Source: Hormiphora californensis
Lineage: Eukaryota; Ctenophora; Tentaculata; Cydippida; Pleurobrachiidae
Direction of reading: 5' to 3'
Assembly: GCA_020137815.1 (NCBI GenBank)
Contig: CM035357.1
Coordinates: forward strand, 7,262,315-7,326,314
Length of the DNA stretch: 64,000 nucleotides
Part shown: positions 48,637 through 59,268 of the stretch, one piece after another
How the letters are laid out: each line of letters opens with the position of its first letter
Numbering within the stretch: the stretch's first letter is position 1
Translations under genes and position numbers: made by a program
The notes under the pieces: generated by a model
Seen by the model: the letters and a program-made list of their open reading frames with translations, nothing else
Told to the model about the DNA's origin: nothing
Database searches by the model: none

Positions 48637-49477
48637 AGTCGGAAGAACCTGTCCGTTCCTCTCATGAGCGCTCATGAGTGTATCATGAGTGTGTCATGAG
48701 TGTATCATGAGTGTATCATGAGCGCTCATGAGACGTTTTTAGGTGTTTCAACGTCTCATGAGCGCTCATGAGTGTATCATGAGCGTATCATGAGCGCTCA
48801 TGAGACGTTGCTCATGAGCGCTCATGAGACATATGTTTCATCCCATCTCTGTTTCAATGTCTCATGAGCGCTCATGAGACGTTTTGACCTACATATGCTC
48901 ATGAGTGTATCATGAGACATGTCTCATGAGACATATGTCTCATGAGACGTTAGGGTTATGGTTAGGGTTGGGTTTAGGGTTGGGCTTGGGTTAGGGCTAT
49001 CCCTTAGGCCTAGGGCCCCGTAGGGGTAGGGTTAAGGTTGACACATAGGCTTAGACCTAGCCCTGCCCTCTACGGGTCCCTAGACCTAAAGAATAGCCCT
49101 AACCCTAGCCCAACCCTAAATCCAACCCTAACCCTAACCCTAACGTCTCATGAGACATATGTCTCATGAGACATGTCTCATGATACACTCATGAGCATAT
49201 GTAGGTCAAAACGTCTCATGAGCGCTCATGAGACATTGAAACATAGATGGGATGAGACATATGTCTCATGAGCGCTCATGAGCAACGTCTCATGAGCACT
49301 CATGAGCGCTCATGACACACTCATGATACGCTCATGATACACTCATGAGCGCTCATGAGACGTTGAAACACCTAAAAACGTCTCATGAGCGCTCATGATA
49401 CACTCATGATACACTCATGACACACTCATGATACACTCATGAGCGCTCATGAGAGGAACGGACAGGTTCTTCCGACT
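48637..49477. mobile_element. 841-bp palindromic foldback element
   Basis: The ends AGTCGGAAGAACCTGTCCGT and its complement are flanked by TA (48,635-48,636 and 49,478-49,479). Almost the whole element is one inverted repeat. The arms are built of short self-complementary units, chiefly CTCATGAGCGCTCATGAG and TCATGAGTGTATCATGAG. The centre (about 48,950-49,145) is a degenerate TTAGGG-like run mirrored by CCCTAA-like sequence. No ORF. Confidence 0.88.
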
Positions 49478-49479
49478 TA

Positions 49480-49630
49480 AAGTCGGATTTTTTGAAACTG
49501 TCACCCCAAAACGACCGCGCATGTGAAATTTATCAATTTCGACGCGCACACCACACGTTAACATGTGATGTGACACGCAAAAACATTCCGCGCACGAAAA
49601 GGGGGGTGACAGTTTCAAAAAATCCGACTT
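49480..49630. mobile_element. 151-bp TA-flanked MITE
   Basis: Ends AAGTCGGATTTTTTGAAACT plus GTCACCCC, inverted at the other side, with TA duplications (49,478-49,479, 49,631-49,632). It abuts the foldback element and shares its TA. The same 27-28-bp ends occur on the element at 55,484-55,704 around a different core. Confidence 0.85.
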
Positions 49631-49911
49631 TACAGCGACCCCTATCCCCATCTGAGAGAATCAAATGGGGTTGCAATTCAGGAAGGTTAGAAGAAACACA
49701 GTATTTTTCAATAATATAACAAGTTGCTGTATACTTTACACCTGCACAATCCCGGCCCAATTAGTAAAGCTTTAAATAAAATTGTTCATGACATGACTCG
49801 TTGAATAAGATACCACACACATTCCACATTAAAAACAACACCCTAAAACAAAATAGAACAAATTCCACTGTTCGGATAACGTCAGATTTAATTCCTTTAT
49901 GCCGTCTCGGT

Positions 49912-52722
49912 CTAGTTGGGTAGTAGTTTAGTGGCTGGTTTAGGAAGACTGTATAGATAGACAGCACCAAGAACCAGGGATGTTCCGATAGAGAACTGAA
50001 GAGTGATAACAAATCCCCAGAGGAAGACGCTCACCACACAAGACACAATAATGGCAAGAGATGTGGCAAATCCTGTAAGGATAGATGTTGTTATCGTTAT
50101 GACTAATGAGTCAGAAAGAATGTTATCAATGTAGACGAAGTCAGTACTCAGCAGACAAGTAGGAGGAACCTACCTTTGAGAATGTTATCTGCGTATTTTA
50201 CGACTACTGCAACAAGAAGTCCACCAAATGCCTGCATGGCAATGACCCACCAGACCCAGGCGTTATAACCAAAGAAGAACCCTTTCTCTTGGACAACCTG
50301 AAATGATTGTGTGAGACAACATTATTGTTGTCAAATTGTCATACTGCAATGACTGTAATGTCGCACACGGTTCTATTCGGAGATAAGGGGGCAGTATTTT
50401 GTTAGACAATAAAAGCTTATCGGGTTGGAGTGGTACAAGGTTTTTAGACCGGCACATACCGCTCCGTCAGTCCAGAAGACTCCAAAGAGGCCAACAACAA
50501 CTCCATATCCAGCCAGATGGATGTTTCTCATCCAGATAGAGATATCAGATCCCTTCAATAACTTCTCAAAATACACACCTGGAAAATGTGCAGGTGTGAC
50601 CAGTTTTAGAGACTTGTTGAAAAGTTAAAAACATCTGAGAAAACAACAAACTCAGATCTAACTAGTAACTAGTAAAAAGTGATCTAACCTGCGAACCCAG
50701 AGGAACAACAAGAAAGGAGAACAGCGACAAGACCGAGGATAGGACTCTGTTCAACATTATTTGTTGTCTTGGTTTCACCTGGGGGAGAGGTGAAATGTTA
50801 TTACAGTCGGGTCCCGATTCACCGAGATGCTCGGGGAAAGGGTTTTACGCGGTAAATCAGTATTTGTAACTCCTGCAATTTCAACAATTTAGTCGGACTC
50901 TGTATTCGAATTGTGTTGCTTTGTTTCTCAGTAAATAAAGGAATTATTGGGATTTGGGAGCTTACTGGTTTGACTAAGTTGAACTAGAGCGACACCAGCA
51001 AAAAGGAGAACAAGAGCCATCCACTGTGTTCTAATCAGCTCCTTTCGTAGAAGGAACACGGAGAAAATAGCAGTGGTCATGATTTTCAGTTGATAAGTAA
51101 CCTGAAATAATTGAATTGTTAATTTCTCCATCATCAATTAATCTTTCCAAATATTCCCTTCATACCTGGAAGACGGCAGCTTCTAGGTTGCTAATGGCCA
51201 CATACTGGAGGTTGTTCTGTATAACGTACAGAATAGCAGGCACTGAAATCTGAATTGAGATATCACTTGATATGCAATCGGAGTACAGGTTTAACCCTTA
51301 AATTATTGTTTCTTTGGAGAGGGTGCACAACATATGTCAATTATTGTTGTCTACTATTATGATTATACAGTCGGACCCCGATTTACCGGGATCCTCGGGG
51401 GAAGCCATTTTGCCCGGTAAATCGGGGTGCCCGGTATATCGGGGTAGAGCATATTTGACCCATAAATCCTAATTTTGTCCAAAATTCTATACCAAGACAC
51501 CTCTAACTGTATACTATATGTACATTTATTGATGACAATATGATCATTGCTTAGAAATAGAAAATTTAAAAAATTCAAAAAAAAATGTAAAAACTTTTTG
51601 TAAGGTAAACCACCCCGACCGAGTCCGAATCGTGTTTCGAATCGGTGCATCTTATCGCATGTCCTGCCGCTAATTAGACGGTTCGAAACGAACCAATACG
51701 TGATCCCCATTAGACCTAGCGAATTGCAAATGCAAGTTTACCAACCGGCCAAACTTCGAAAATTTTCCAAAAAAAAATCGGGGGAAAGAAATCCTCCCGG
51801 TAAATCGGGGTTCCGGTAAATCGGGGCCCGGTAAATCGGGGTCCGACTGTACTATGATTATAGTAGCTCCAGTGATATGATATCACTGCAATATCACTGA
51901 CAGGGTATATTCCTAAGCAACTGATGTCTGATAAAATACCTTGAGGGCATCCTTCCATTGCACGACAGTGTAATAATAAACATGTTCCCACAGCCCCTCA
52001 AGTGATCCCTTCTGCTTCATGATAATAGCTGCTGAGGCTAACATCTGGAAATAGAATGGGGTTATCAGTCAATCAATCTCATCAGTCATCCCAACTGCCC
52101 AAAATATCGCGACTCGTCAAATTCAAATACGGCAAATCCTCGCCCGTGACATTTTCCCACGGTCCAGCTCCCCCGCGCGCACTCCTCTACATCTCATCCC
52201 CCGCGCGTTCCCGCAAGTCCCCGACGTGTCACCTTGAATAGCTCAGCCAAAACAACGGCAGTCGTTGAGAGGTACATGTCACCGGGTAGTGTCCGTGTAT
52301 ATCGGATGGAGAGGATGAGAGTTGCATTCTGGAAGGTCAGGACAATCAGACTCAGATATTTTAGGTTGATTCCACTATCACCTGTGGGAGAGAGAGGAGG
52401 GTGTGAGTCGACGGGAGGGTGTGAGTTCGATCATTTGTTTACATAATACCGTGTATGGATATATCGCTTGCATAATTCACGCCATATAAACATCAATCGC
52501 AATCGGTCAATCTGATAGAAAATAAGACAAACACAGCACGAATGGGAAACATAGATATTGGCAGATTGCAAGGTGAAATCAAAAAGAAAATGAGAATCAA
52601 ATTACACGAATTGAATCAATATCCGTTTCTATCTGTCTGGCAGCGCCACCAGACATGTTTCTAACATACCTTGGTACCAAGTAAAAATAACGTTTCCACT
52701 TACTCTTTCCTGTTGGTGCCAT
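49912..52722 (-). CDS. SLC35A-family nucleotide-sugar transporter, 9 exons
   Basis: Golgi antiporter importing a UDP-sugar or CMP-sialic acid in exchange for the nucleoside monophosphate. Exons: 52704-52722, 52233-52381, 51940-52044, 51166-51249, 50966-51101, 50689-50778, 50460-50578, 50174-50297, 49912-50072, all GT/AG and in phase, giving 328 aa, the family's usual length. Diagnostic blocks: [101 protein letters not shown] and [11 protein letters not shown]. About ten membrane spans are expected. Exon 1 codes for only six residues. It resembles SLC35A2/A3 (UDP-Gal/UDP-GlcNAc) most, but SLC35A1 cannot be excluded from sequence alone. Intron 3 contains a pogo-like MITE. Confidence 0.93.
50803..50965. 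repeat. degraded pogo-like MITE remnant
   Basis: SLC35A intron 5 begins with TACAGTCGGGTCCCGATTCACC, the left end of the pogo-like family, followed by CGCGGTAAATCAG. No intact right end is visible. Confidence 0.4.
51368..51849. mobile_element. 482-bp pogo/Tigger-like MITE
   Basis: CAGTCGGACCCCGATTTACC and its complement form the ends, with TA on both sides (51,366-51,367 and 51,850-51,851). Inside are CCGAATCGTGTTTCGAATCG, CTAATTAG and TACGTGATCCCCAT, shared with the elements at 44,311 and 46,197, but here only half of the inverted cassette is present. It lies in SLC35A intron 3. Confidence 0.85.
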
Positions 52723-52910
52723 TTTGGTTTCCGTTGTGGTTGATGGTTGCCCTGCCACGACTACTACTATTTCAGTTTCTAATCTTTAGTCTAGGACATA
52801 GCTACAAGAGAGAGGAGAGAGACATTATATACAAAATGGCACAGATGTTAATACAAAGAGTTAATTTCATTGAACAAAGTGTGGGGTATGGGGACTCTGG
52901 ACTGTCTCTT

Positions 52911-53000
<90 letters not shown>

Positions 53001-53486
53001 TCTCATCTTCTTCTCGTGTGGCTTGTGGAGCTACACGTCCCAAAGCTATATCACATGAGGGTGAGGCACTACTCCAGCAAATAAAAGAGGGAGGCGAGAG
53101 AAGGGGAAGGAGAAATATTGAATGGGAGATGGAGATGCTCAACAGAAACAGAAAGGCATAATAAACATAATGTAACACCCGACAAAATGGTCCTCATAGA
53201 AAATGTGCACCGTACGGAAACTTAATATCTCTCGTCCCTTACGACGTTCTTCATACTTAGATCTTGAAACGTACAAGTTACACCCTCATTTACTTCTTTT
53301 GTATTGGAAACAGGAGTTGCTCTTCTACAATATTAAACAATAGCCCATACGTAACTACGGTCCTACACTACTCAGTCTGAATACTCTGTACAAAATTTAA
53401 ACCGAATAATAGACAAATATTTTAACCCTTTTTAAACCAAAATTAACTGTATTTAATATAACACTTTTTAACCCTTCACTGATGAC
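52723..53486. other. spacer between SLC10A7 and SLC35A
   Basis: Contains a (CT)n tract at about 52,914-52,997 (GA in the sense of the neighbouring genes). No gene is seen. The SLC35A promoter should lie near 52,730-52,900. Confidence 0.45.
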
Positions 53487-54628
53487 TCAAAGTGGCAACT
53501 GTTTCTCATTAAGCATCCACTGCCTCAATTTAGGTGCAATCAACCCCCCAATCATGATCTGACAGGGGTGATATATCAGGAGGGGAATTGTAATGAGACT
53601 CAAATTAGGATCCCCACTGTACATAATCTTCAACATTGGAATTCCTAGAGTGAGGCTCTTGTGTGTTGCACAGTACATGACTGCGATGGTATCCTGCCTT
53701 CTGAACTGGCACCAGGACGAGTTGGAGAGAAGGAAGGTTGTGTAGAGAAGGGTCAACTGGCATGCTATCACCATGGCGACCACGGTGAATAACTCAACCG
53801 GGGGAAGGGAAATATCGGAGTTGGAGAATGTATCACAGAATGCGGAGTATATGATTAGGAGGAGGGTACAACTCGCTACCGTCCCAAATGGTGGTTTCTT
53901 CTCCTCCATCCAAGTTATAATCTTCCCCCGTAGCCACTGGCCAATAGTTAAAGGAACGAGGACTGTCCCGCATAGCTGGATAAAAATCTTTAAAAACGGA
54001 ACGTCACCAGACAACCCCAGTGTCATCAAGATCAGGACAGGTGACACGAAAATACCCAGTAAAGATCCAAGAGCTGAGTTGAAAATTGCCGCAGCTTCGT
54101 TACCACCTACTGTCTTAGTAAGGATGACAGCGGAGGAGACGGGAGGGGGCATACAACTGACAACAATAAACCCGTTAATCAGGAGGGGTTGGAGAAGGTT
54201 GTGGTTCATAGCAACCAGAGATACGAACTGCATAAACACCGGGATGAACATCATTGTAAAGCACTGGATAAACGTGTGGAGATGGACCTGCAGGTAAAGA
54301 AGGGGTTAGGGAGAGAGGTTTGTGAAAATAACAGAGATATTTATTCATACTGACAATACATTAGCAGTTTGCCAGCAGATTTTAATTTGTATGTTTTATA
54401 AACTGCATCTTGCATACTAACTTGTGTGAGAGCATGCTTCAGCTCCTCAGTCTTCAAGGACAGGCCACTGTTTAGAAAGATGAGGGATACAGCAAAGTAT
54501 TTGATCGTTATCTCAGGGACCAGGATTCCCCCTTTTCTGCCAATGCTGGGTTCCAACTTTGCTAGGAGAATAGATAGGACCAGTCCCACTAGAAACCAGT
54601 TCTTCTTGAGCTGAACAAGGAGTCCCAT
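53487..54628 (-). CDS. SLC10A7: sodium/bile acid cotransporter 7 (SLC10A7)
   Basis: Member of the SLC10 family implicated in Ca2+ homeostasis and glycosaminoglycan production in human; it does not transport bile acids. Two exons, 54422-54628 and 53487-54287, join in phase 0 to 335 aa (human about 340-358). Family blocks: [47 protein letters not shown], then [77 protein letters not shown], and [15 protein letters not shown]. About ten hydrophobic spans. The donor is GTTAGT. It lies 764 bp upstream of SLC35A on the same strand. Confidence 0.95.
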
Positions 54629-55483
54629 AACCTAGTTATGGGTAAAGGTCCGTGAAAGGGACAGTTTTTAAGAAGTGTTTTAAAGATTATTTGAGTAGTG
54701 CCTTAGCTTTGGTTAGCTGGAGGTCTCAGCCATCAGCAAAAACACTCGGTTTCCTACTTTACAAATATCTGTACAAGTTAGCAACGCTTGGGACCTGTCT
54801 TGCAGATATGGCAGACGACATCGGAGTTCGGACATCATTAAATCGCGGTACAAAACTACAAAAGTCAAAACTGATAGCAATTCAACCCTTTCAGTGAGTT
54901 TTAAAAAAGAAATCTCCATCCCTGCTATAACTGCTTATGAAGCACATGACAGGGAAGAAGCTGAGTCTTCACAGAGACTCTCCAGCCCAGCGGCTCCCTA
55001 TGCGTCCAGGGCCAGAGGCGAAAGTCCTGGAGTGATCAGGGTGGGAAACGGCCAGCGAGAAACCCCCATAGGCAGGGTCCAGCAGCGTAGCCCCGTAAGC
55101 AGGACCCTTAGGCTGCAAACGCCGGTGGGGTCGACATAACGGACTGGGAAGTTATCTACAAAGTACATACCTAATTTTGGCGGACATAAAATTAACATTT
55201 TAAAATGTGGCAACGGAACGGAAAACGTTAAAATCTGGGTGCCTTTCATTGCTAACAATTCGTAGTTTTGGCGCGCGCGACGGGTTAGGGCTATCCGTTA
55301 GGGTCTGGTTAGGGTTTGGTTTGGGGTTATCGGTTAGGGCTATCGATTCTCTAACTGATACCGTTTAGTTTACTCAAATCGGCCATGTGGTTCCATGGCT
55401 ATAGCCGTTTGAAAAAAGTCGGTCCAAGTATACTCTTTTGGTAGCGCGCACCTGTAAACAGGCTGCAAGGCACCCAGATTATA
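54629..55483. other. spacer upstream of SLC10A7
   Basis: No supported gene. A degenerate GGGTTAGGG-rich block lies at about 55,283-55,345. The remaining plus-strand frames have no recognisable domain. Confidence 0.35.
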
Positions 55484-55704
55484 AAGTCGGATTTTTTGAA
55501 ACTGTCACCCCCCTGAAATAACAAATTTGTCATATCTCCGGTTCCTGATAAGATAGAGACTTGAAATTTGGAGGTTCAGAAGAACTTAGCAAGATCTTTA
55601 TAACCTCCAAATTTTAAGTCTCTATCTCATCAGGAACCGGACTTATGGTCATTTAAAGAAATTTGAAAACTCAGGGGGGGTGACAGTTTCAAAAAATCCG
55701 ACTC
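55484..55704. mobile_element. 221-bp TA-flanked MITE, same ends as 49,480
   Basis: Ends AAGTCGGATTTTTTGAAACT and its complement are flanked by TA (55,482-55,483 and 55,705-55,706). The core is itself an imperfect inverted repeat (CCGGTTCCTGATAAGATAGA ... TCTATCTCATCAGGAACCGG) unlike the core of the other copy. Confidence 0.85.
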
Positions 55705-56210
55705 TAATCGCGCCCCAACGGAACGTTTCTGTCACGGTTGCGAAATTCATGTTTACAATTAAAACGCGCAATTTTATTCAATTATAGGCGCGGCTTACTT
55801 TTAGCGCGTGTAAAATCGGACGTATTGGCGCTTCCCATGGCGTCCATACCGAGTCTACACAGCGCGCTACTCATCGCGCGTTCCAGTCGGTGGGGTTGGA
55901 GAGTTGCGTAAAAAAGAAGAGAGGGAAACTTGGAAAACACGCATCTTTTGTCGATGAAACAATCTCTAAAATATAATAATGTATGTACAAGAAAAAACGG
56001 GGAAATATAATAATATCAAAATCTGTTAAAAGGGGGAGTCTCTGAAGCGATAGAATTCTCGAAAGTGCTGAAATACAGTTCTCGGTCTGAAATGAGAGGG
56101 GGAAGAGTGGTCGTTAGTACAAGGAAATAACACCACTTCACAATATCTCCCTGTCTCTCCCCAATTATTCATCCTTCATTCCCATATTCATTATGATGCA
56201 GAGTAACAAA

Positions 56211-58884
56211 TCAAACTATCATAGCCCCATTCTCAGCGTCATTACCCGGTATCTTGCTAGGGATGTATTTGATGTGATAGGGTTTCTGAGCGGCAACATC
56301 AGGAACAGCACGGGTCGGAGGATGCCTCTTTGATTTCCTAGGTCTCCCCTCTGTTGGACTTTTTAACGTTCCTCCTCCTCCTCCTCCACCAATTTGGTCA
56401 GTTGTCAGTGCAGTCTGCCGGCCGTCTGAAACTTGAGAATATATCTTCAGTTTTCAGCAATATAGCGCTTTCTCGGAGATCAGAGACGTGCAGTAGTAGA
56501 AGTCAGTTTATTTGTCTCAGGATGGAGAGAAAGAAAGAAAGATAGCTACCGTTTACCTTTCTTCTTCTTCATGCTAGCCCTCTCCTTCGTCCTCTCCCTA
56601 CTCTTAGTACGATCCCTACTCTTGGAAGGTCCTTTATTAATCAACACATGACTGTGCCTCAATAATTCCTCTTTACTCATCCCTCCTCCTCCCCTCGTCT
56701 CGGATCTCCCCCTCAAATCAGGTATCTGTATCTTCTGATGCTGAGGTGCAATCCTAACTGACATCTCCCCCACACCACTAGCAAAATCAATAGCACTAAT
56801 GTCCTCCAAGTTTATCTCGTCCTCTGGTGGAGGTGGGGGTGGTACATTTAGGACGGGTGGTCGAGGGTAGTAGCTACTACCAGGTGGTGGTTCTGAGGGT
56901 GGTTCAGGTGGGATCTGGACGGCTCGTTGGAGAGATCGGGTGGAAGGGACGCGGGTTCCAAATGTTGTGGGAGCGAGATCTCGAGGGTTCTCTGAGAGGG
57001 GTGGTGATTTGTGTTGCTGCTCCTCGCCACGGGACCTGACACCGTCCTTGCCACCTGGGAAAGGGGAAGGTGGGTTAGTTGAATGGGGTTGTAGAAAACA
57101 AACAGAAACAAACAGTAACAAAACACATAAACACCATATATGGGCATATCAAATGCTCAAATAAGGATATACACAGTACACACACCTGATAGAATGGACA
57201 TGTTGTCGTAGGTGTGCTCAATGAAAGCCTGCTGTTCAGCCAGCTTGGTCAGTGCATCAGCTATCATCTCACTCTGTCTATTCATTGATACAGTCGCCTC
57301 CCTGAGCGCCTCAGTATTGTGATCCCTTTGTTCTACAGAACTCTCTCGTTCTTTCAATTCCTTGCTACCCCCACTCTTGGTCCTCTTCACATACACCTCA
57401 GCGTACTTGGTGGGAGGTCCAGTGGGCTCTGGGGGTGGTGGGGGTTGCTGGAATTCAGGGGGAGGAGGTGAGGTGAGGGAGCGGGGTGCAGAGGAGAGAT
57501 TTAACCGGCCCATACCCCTGTCAACATCGTTCATATAGGGGCGATCCTGGGTCGACTTGGGTACAAACTTCTTCTCCAGATTATTCTTCAGCTGGGCTAC
57601 CACAGCAGGAGGCATTTTAGCGTTCCTTGCTGATGATGACATCATGGGAGGAGGGTTGTTTGATGACGTCAGGAACGCCTCACCCCGTGACGTCACCATA
57701 CCACCTGGGGGATGATGGTTGTTGTTCTCCCCCCGTGGTGACCTCGCACCATCACCCCTTGGTGACAGGATATTGTGTTGTTGTTGTGGTGGGTTCCCAT
57801 GGTGATGGTGATGATTCCTCCCATTCCGAACGGTGTTCTCCCGTGATGGCCCCCTAGATTTCCGTAACATTTTCACCTCCTCCGGTTCCATGTATTCCCC
57901 ATCATCCAGTTCCTCCTCCTCCTTGAATCCCCTCTGTTGCTGTTCCTCCCTGCGGGGGAAGTACTCTTCAGTAGTCCGGTGGGGTGACCTGGTGACCCCT
58001 GATATGGGTTTAGGTGGTCCAGCCACCATTGTGGCTAGGGAGGGTGCAGTGACGAGATTACCAGGGGCTATTGAATCAAAAGAACCGTATGGGTTGCGTC
58101 CTCCGCCCACCATTTTGGCAATACATTTCTGTTGAATGTCAATTATTCGTTCCATATCGGCATATGTCCGGGCCTTGCTCTTCAAAATACTGATCAACCG
58201 CACGTAGGTCCTCTTGTCGTCATGTAACAGGAAGTTAACATTAATAGTGCTGCTGTTCTTGAAGATCAAATCCACTATTGGGTCTGGCAAGTTGCCAGCT
58301 TTCAAACATTTCTGGACCAGGACGGAGGATGAAGGAAGCTCCAACATGGACAACAAGAACTCATCATTCTCAGGTTTGGAAGGAATGGAAAGGAGGTGAT
58401 CAACAATTGGGCCGGTATTACGCTCCATGTATCTCCGTACCACCTCTGGTACATTTACACTCCCATCTCCCTCTACAGTCCTGAGCGCTGTGAACAGTGG
58501 CATTACGTTCTCTACTGTCAAGTTAGTGTTAACCCACTCCAGGACTGTATTTAGCAGTTCTTCAACTGTGTAAAGGGTGGCAAACCGAGCAATAACTGAT
58601 ATATTCCGGGGAGTCAGAATCACTGCACCACCATACATCAACACCAGGGCATCTTGTATCGCATCTTCAACACCCTCCTCCCCCTGAAAGTCCTCCAATA
58701 ATAAACTAGGAGGCGAGTCTCGGAGGTGATGTTCGAATACTGTGCTGTGCTTGGCGAGTACTAGCCGGGAACAGGTAAATGAGACATTGTTGACCCAAAG
58801 TTTTATAGATCTGTTGTAGGTTGTATTGTTAAAGAATCGAGAGACGTCGCAGTTCGTGTGAGATAACCGGACCGGCCGGGACAT
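56211..58884 (-). CDS. BTB/POZ-domain protein with long proline- and charge-rich tail, 3 exons
   Basis: I do not recognise a named orthologue. Exons 57186-58884, 56557-57054 and 56211-56425 join in phase to 803 aa. Residues about 20-125 look like a BTB/POZ fold (SIKLWVNNVSFTCSRLVLAK, HSTVFEHHLRDSP, ALVLMYGGAVILTPRNISVI, LLNTVLEWVNTNL), followed by a helical region to about 270 (possibly BACK-like). The rest is disordered: EEQQQR, His-run, SPRG repeats, poly-Pro (EPPSEPPPG), RS/KE-rich RDRTKSRERTKER, then a poly-Gly patch and a conserved-looking end (PYHIKYIPSKIPGND). BTB domains dimerise and often recruit cullin-3; here that is inference. The start is the first Met before the BTB domain. Confidence 0.82.
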
Positions 58885-59268
58885 ATAGGCTACAAATACG
58901 GGGGGTTAGATCTGCTAAAAATACAGGGGGTAGATCAGCTAGATGCTAGAAAGACAGGGAGTTGGAGTAAATGTCCATGTTAGATGCTAAAAAGACAGGG
59001 GCGGGGTAAATGTTAGATGTAAGAAATACAGGGGGTGGGCCGGGGGTTTGGAAATAGGGCGGGTTCGTGAGAGAAATAGAAAAGGGTGGGGTGCTTCAGA
59101 ATATGCTCACGCAGACAGCCGAAATACTGTTCGAATACGATAGAAATAATAAAAACATAAAGTCTACAACATACAACACGAGTGAATAAATTATACATCT
59201 AAATAAAAATAGAAGATAAAAGTTAAAACACTTATAAAACATTTAAAACTATGAGCTTCGAAGAGTTT

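Noticed and set aside
54652-55139. Two plus-strand frames of about 80 codons
   Set aside because: They overlap the SLC10A7 upstream region with no domain or conserved composition.
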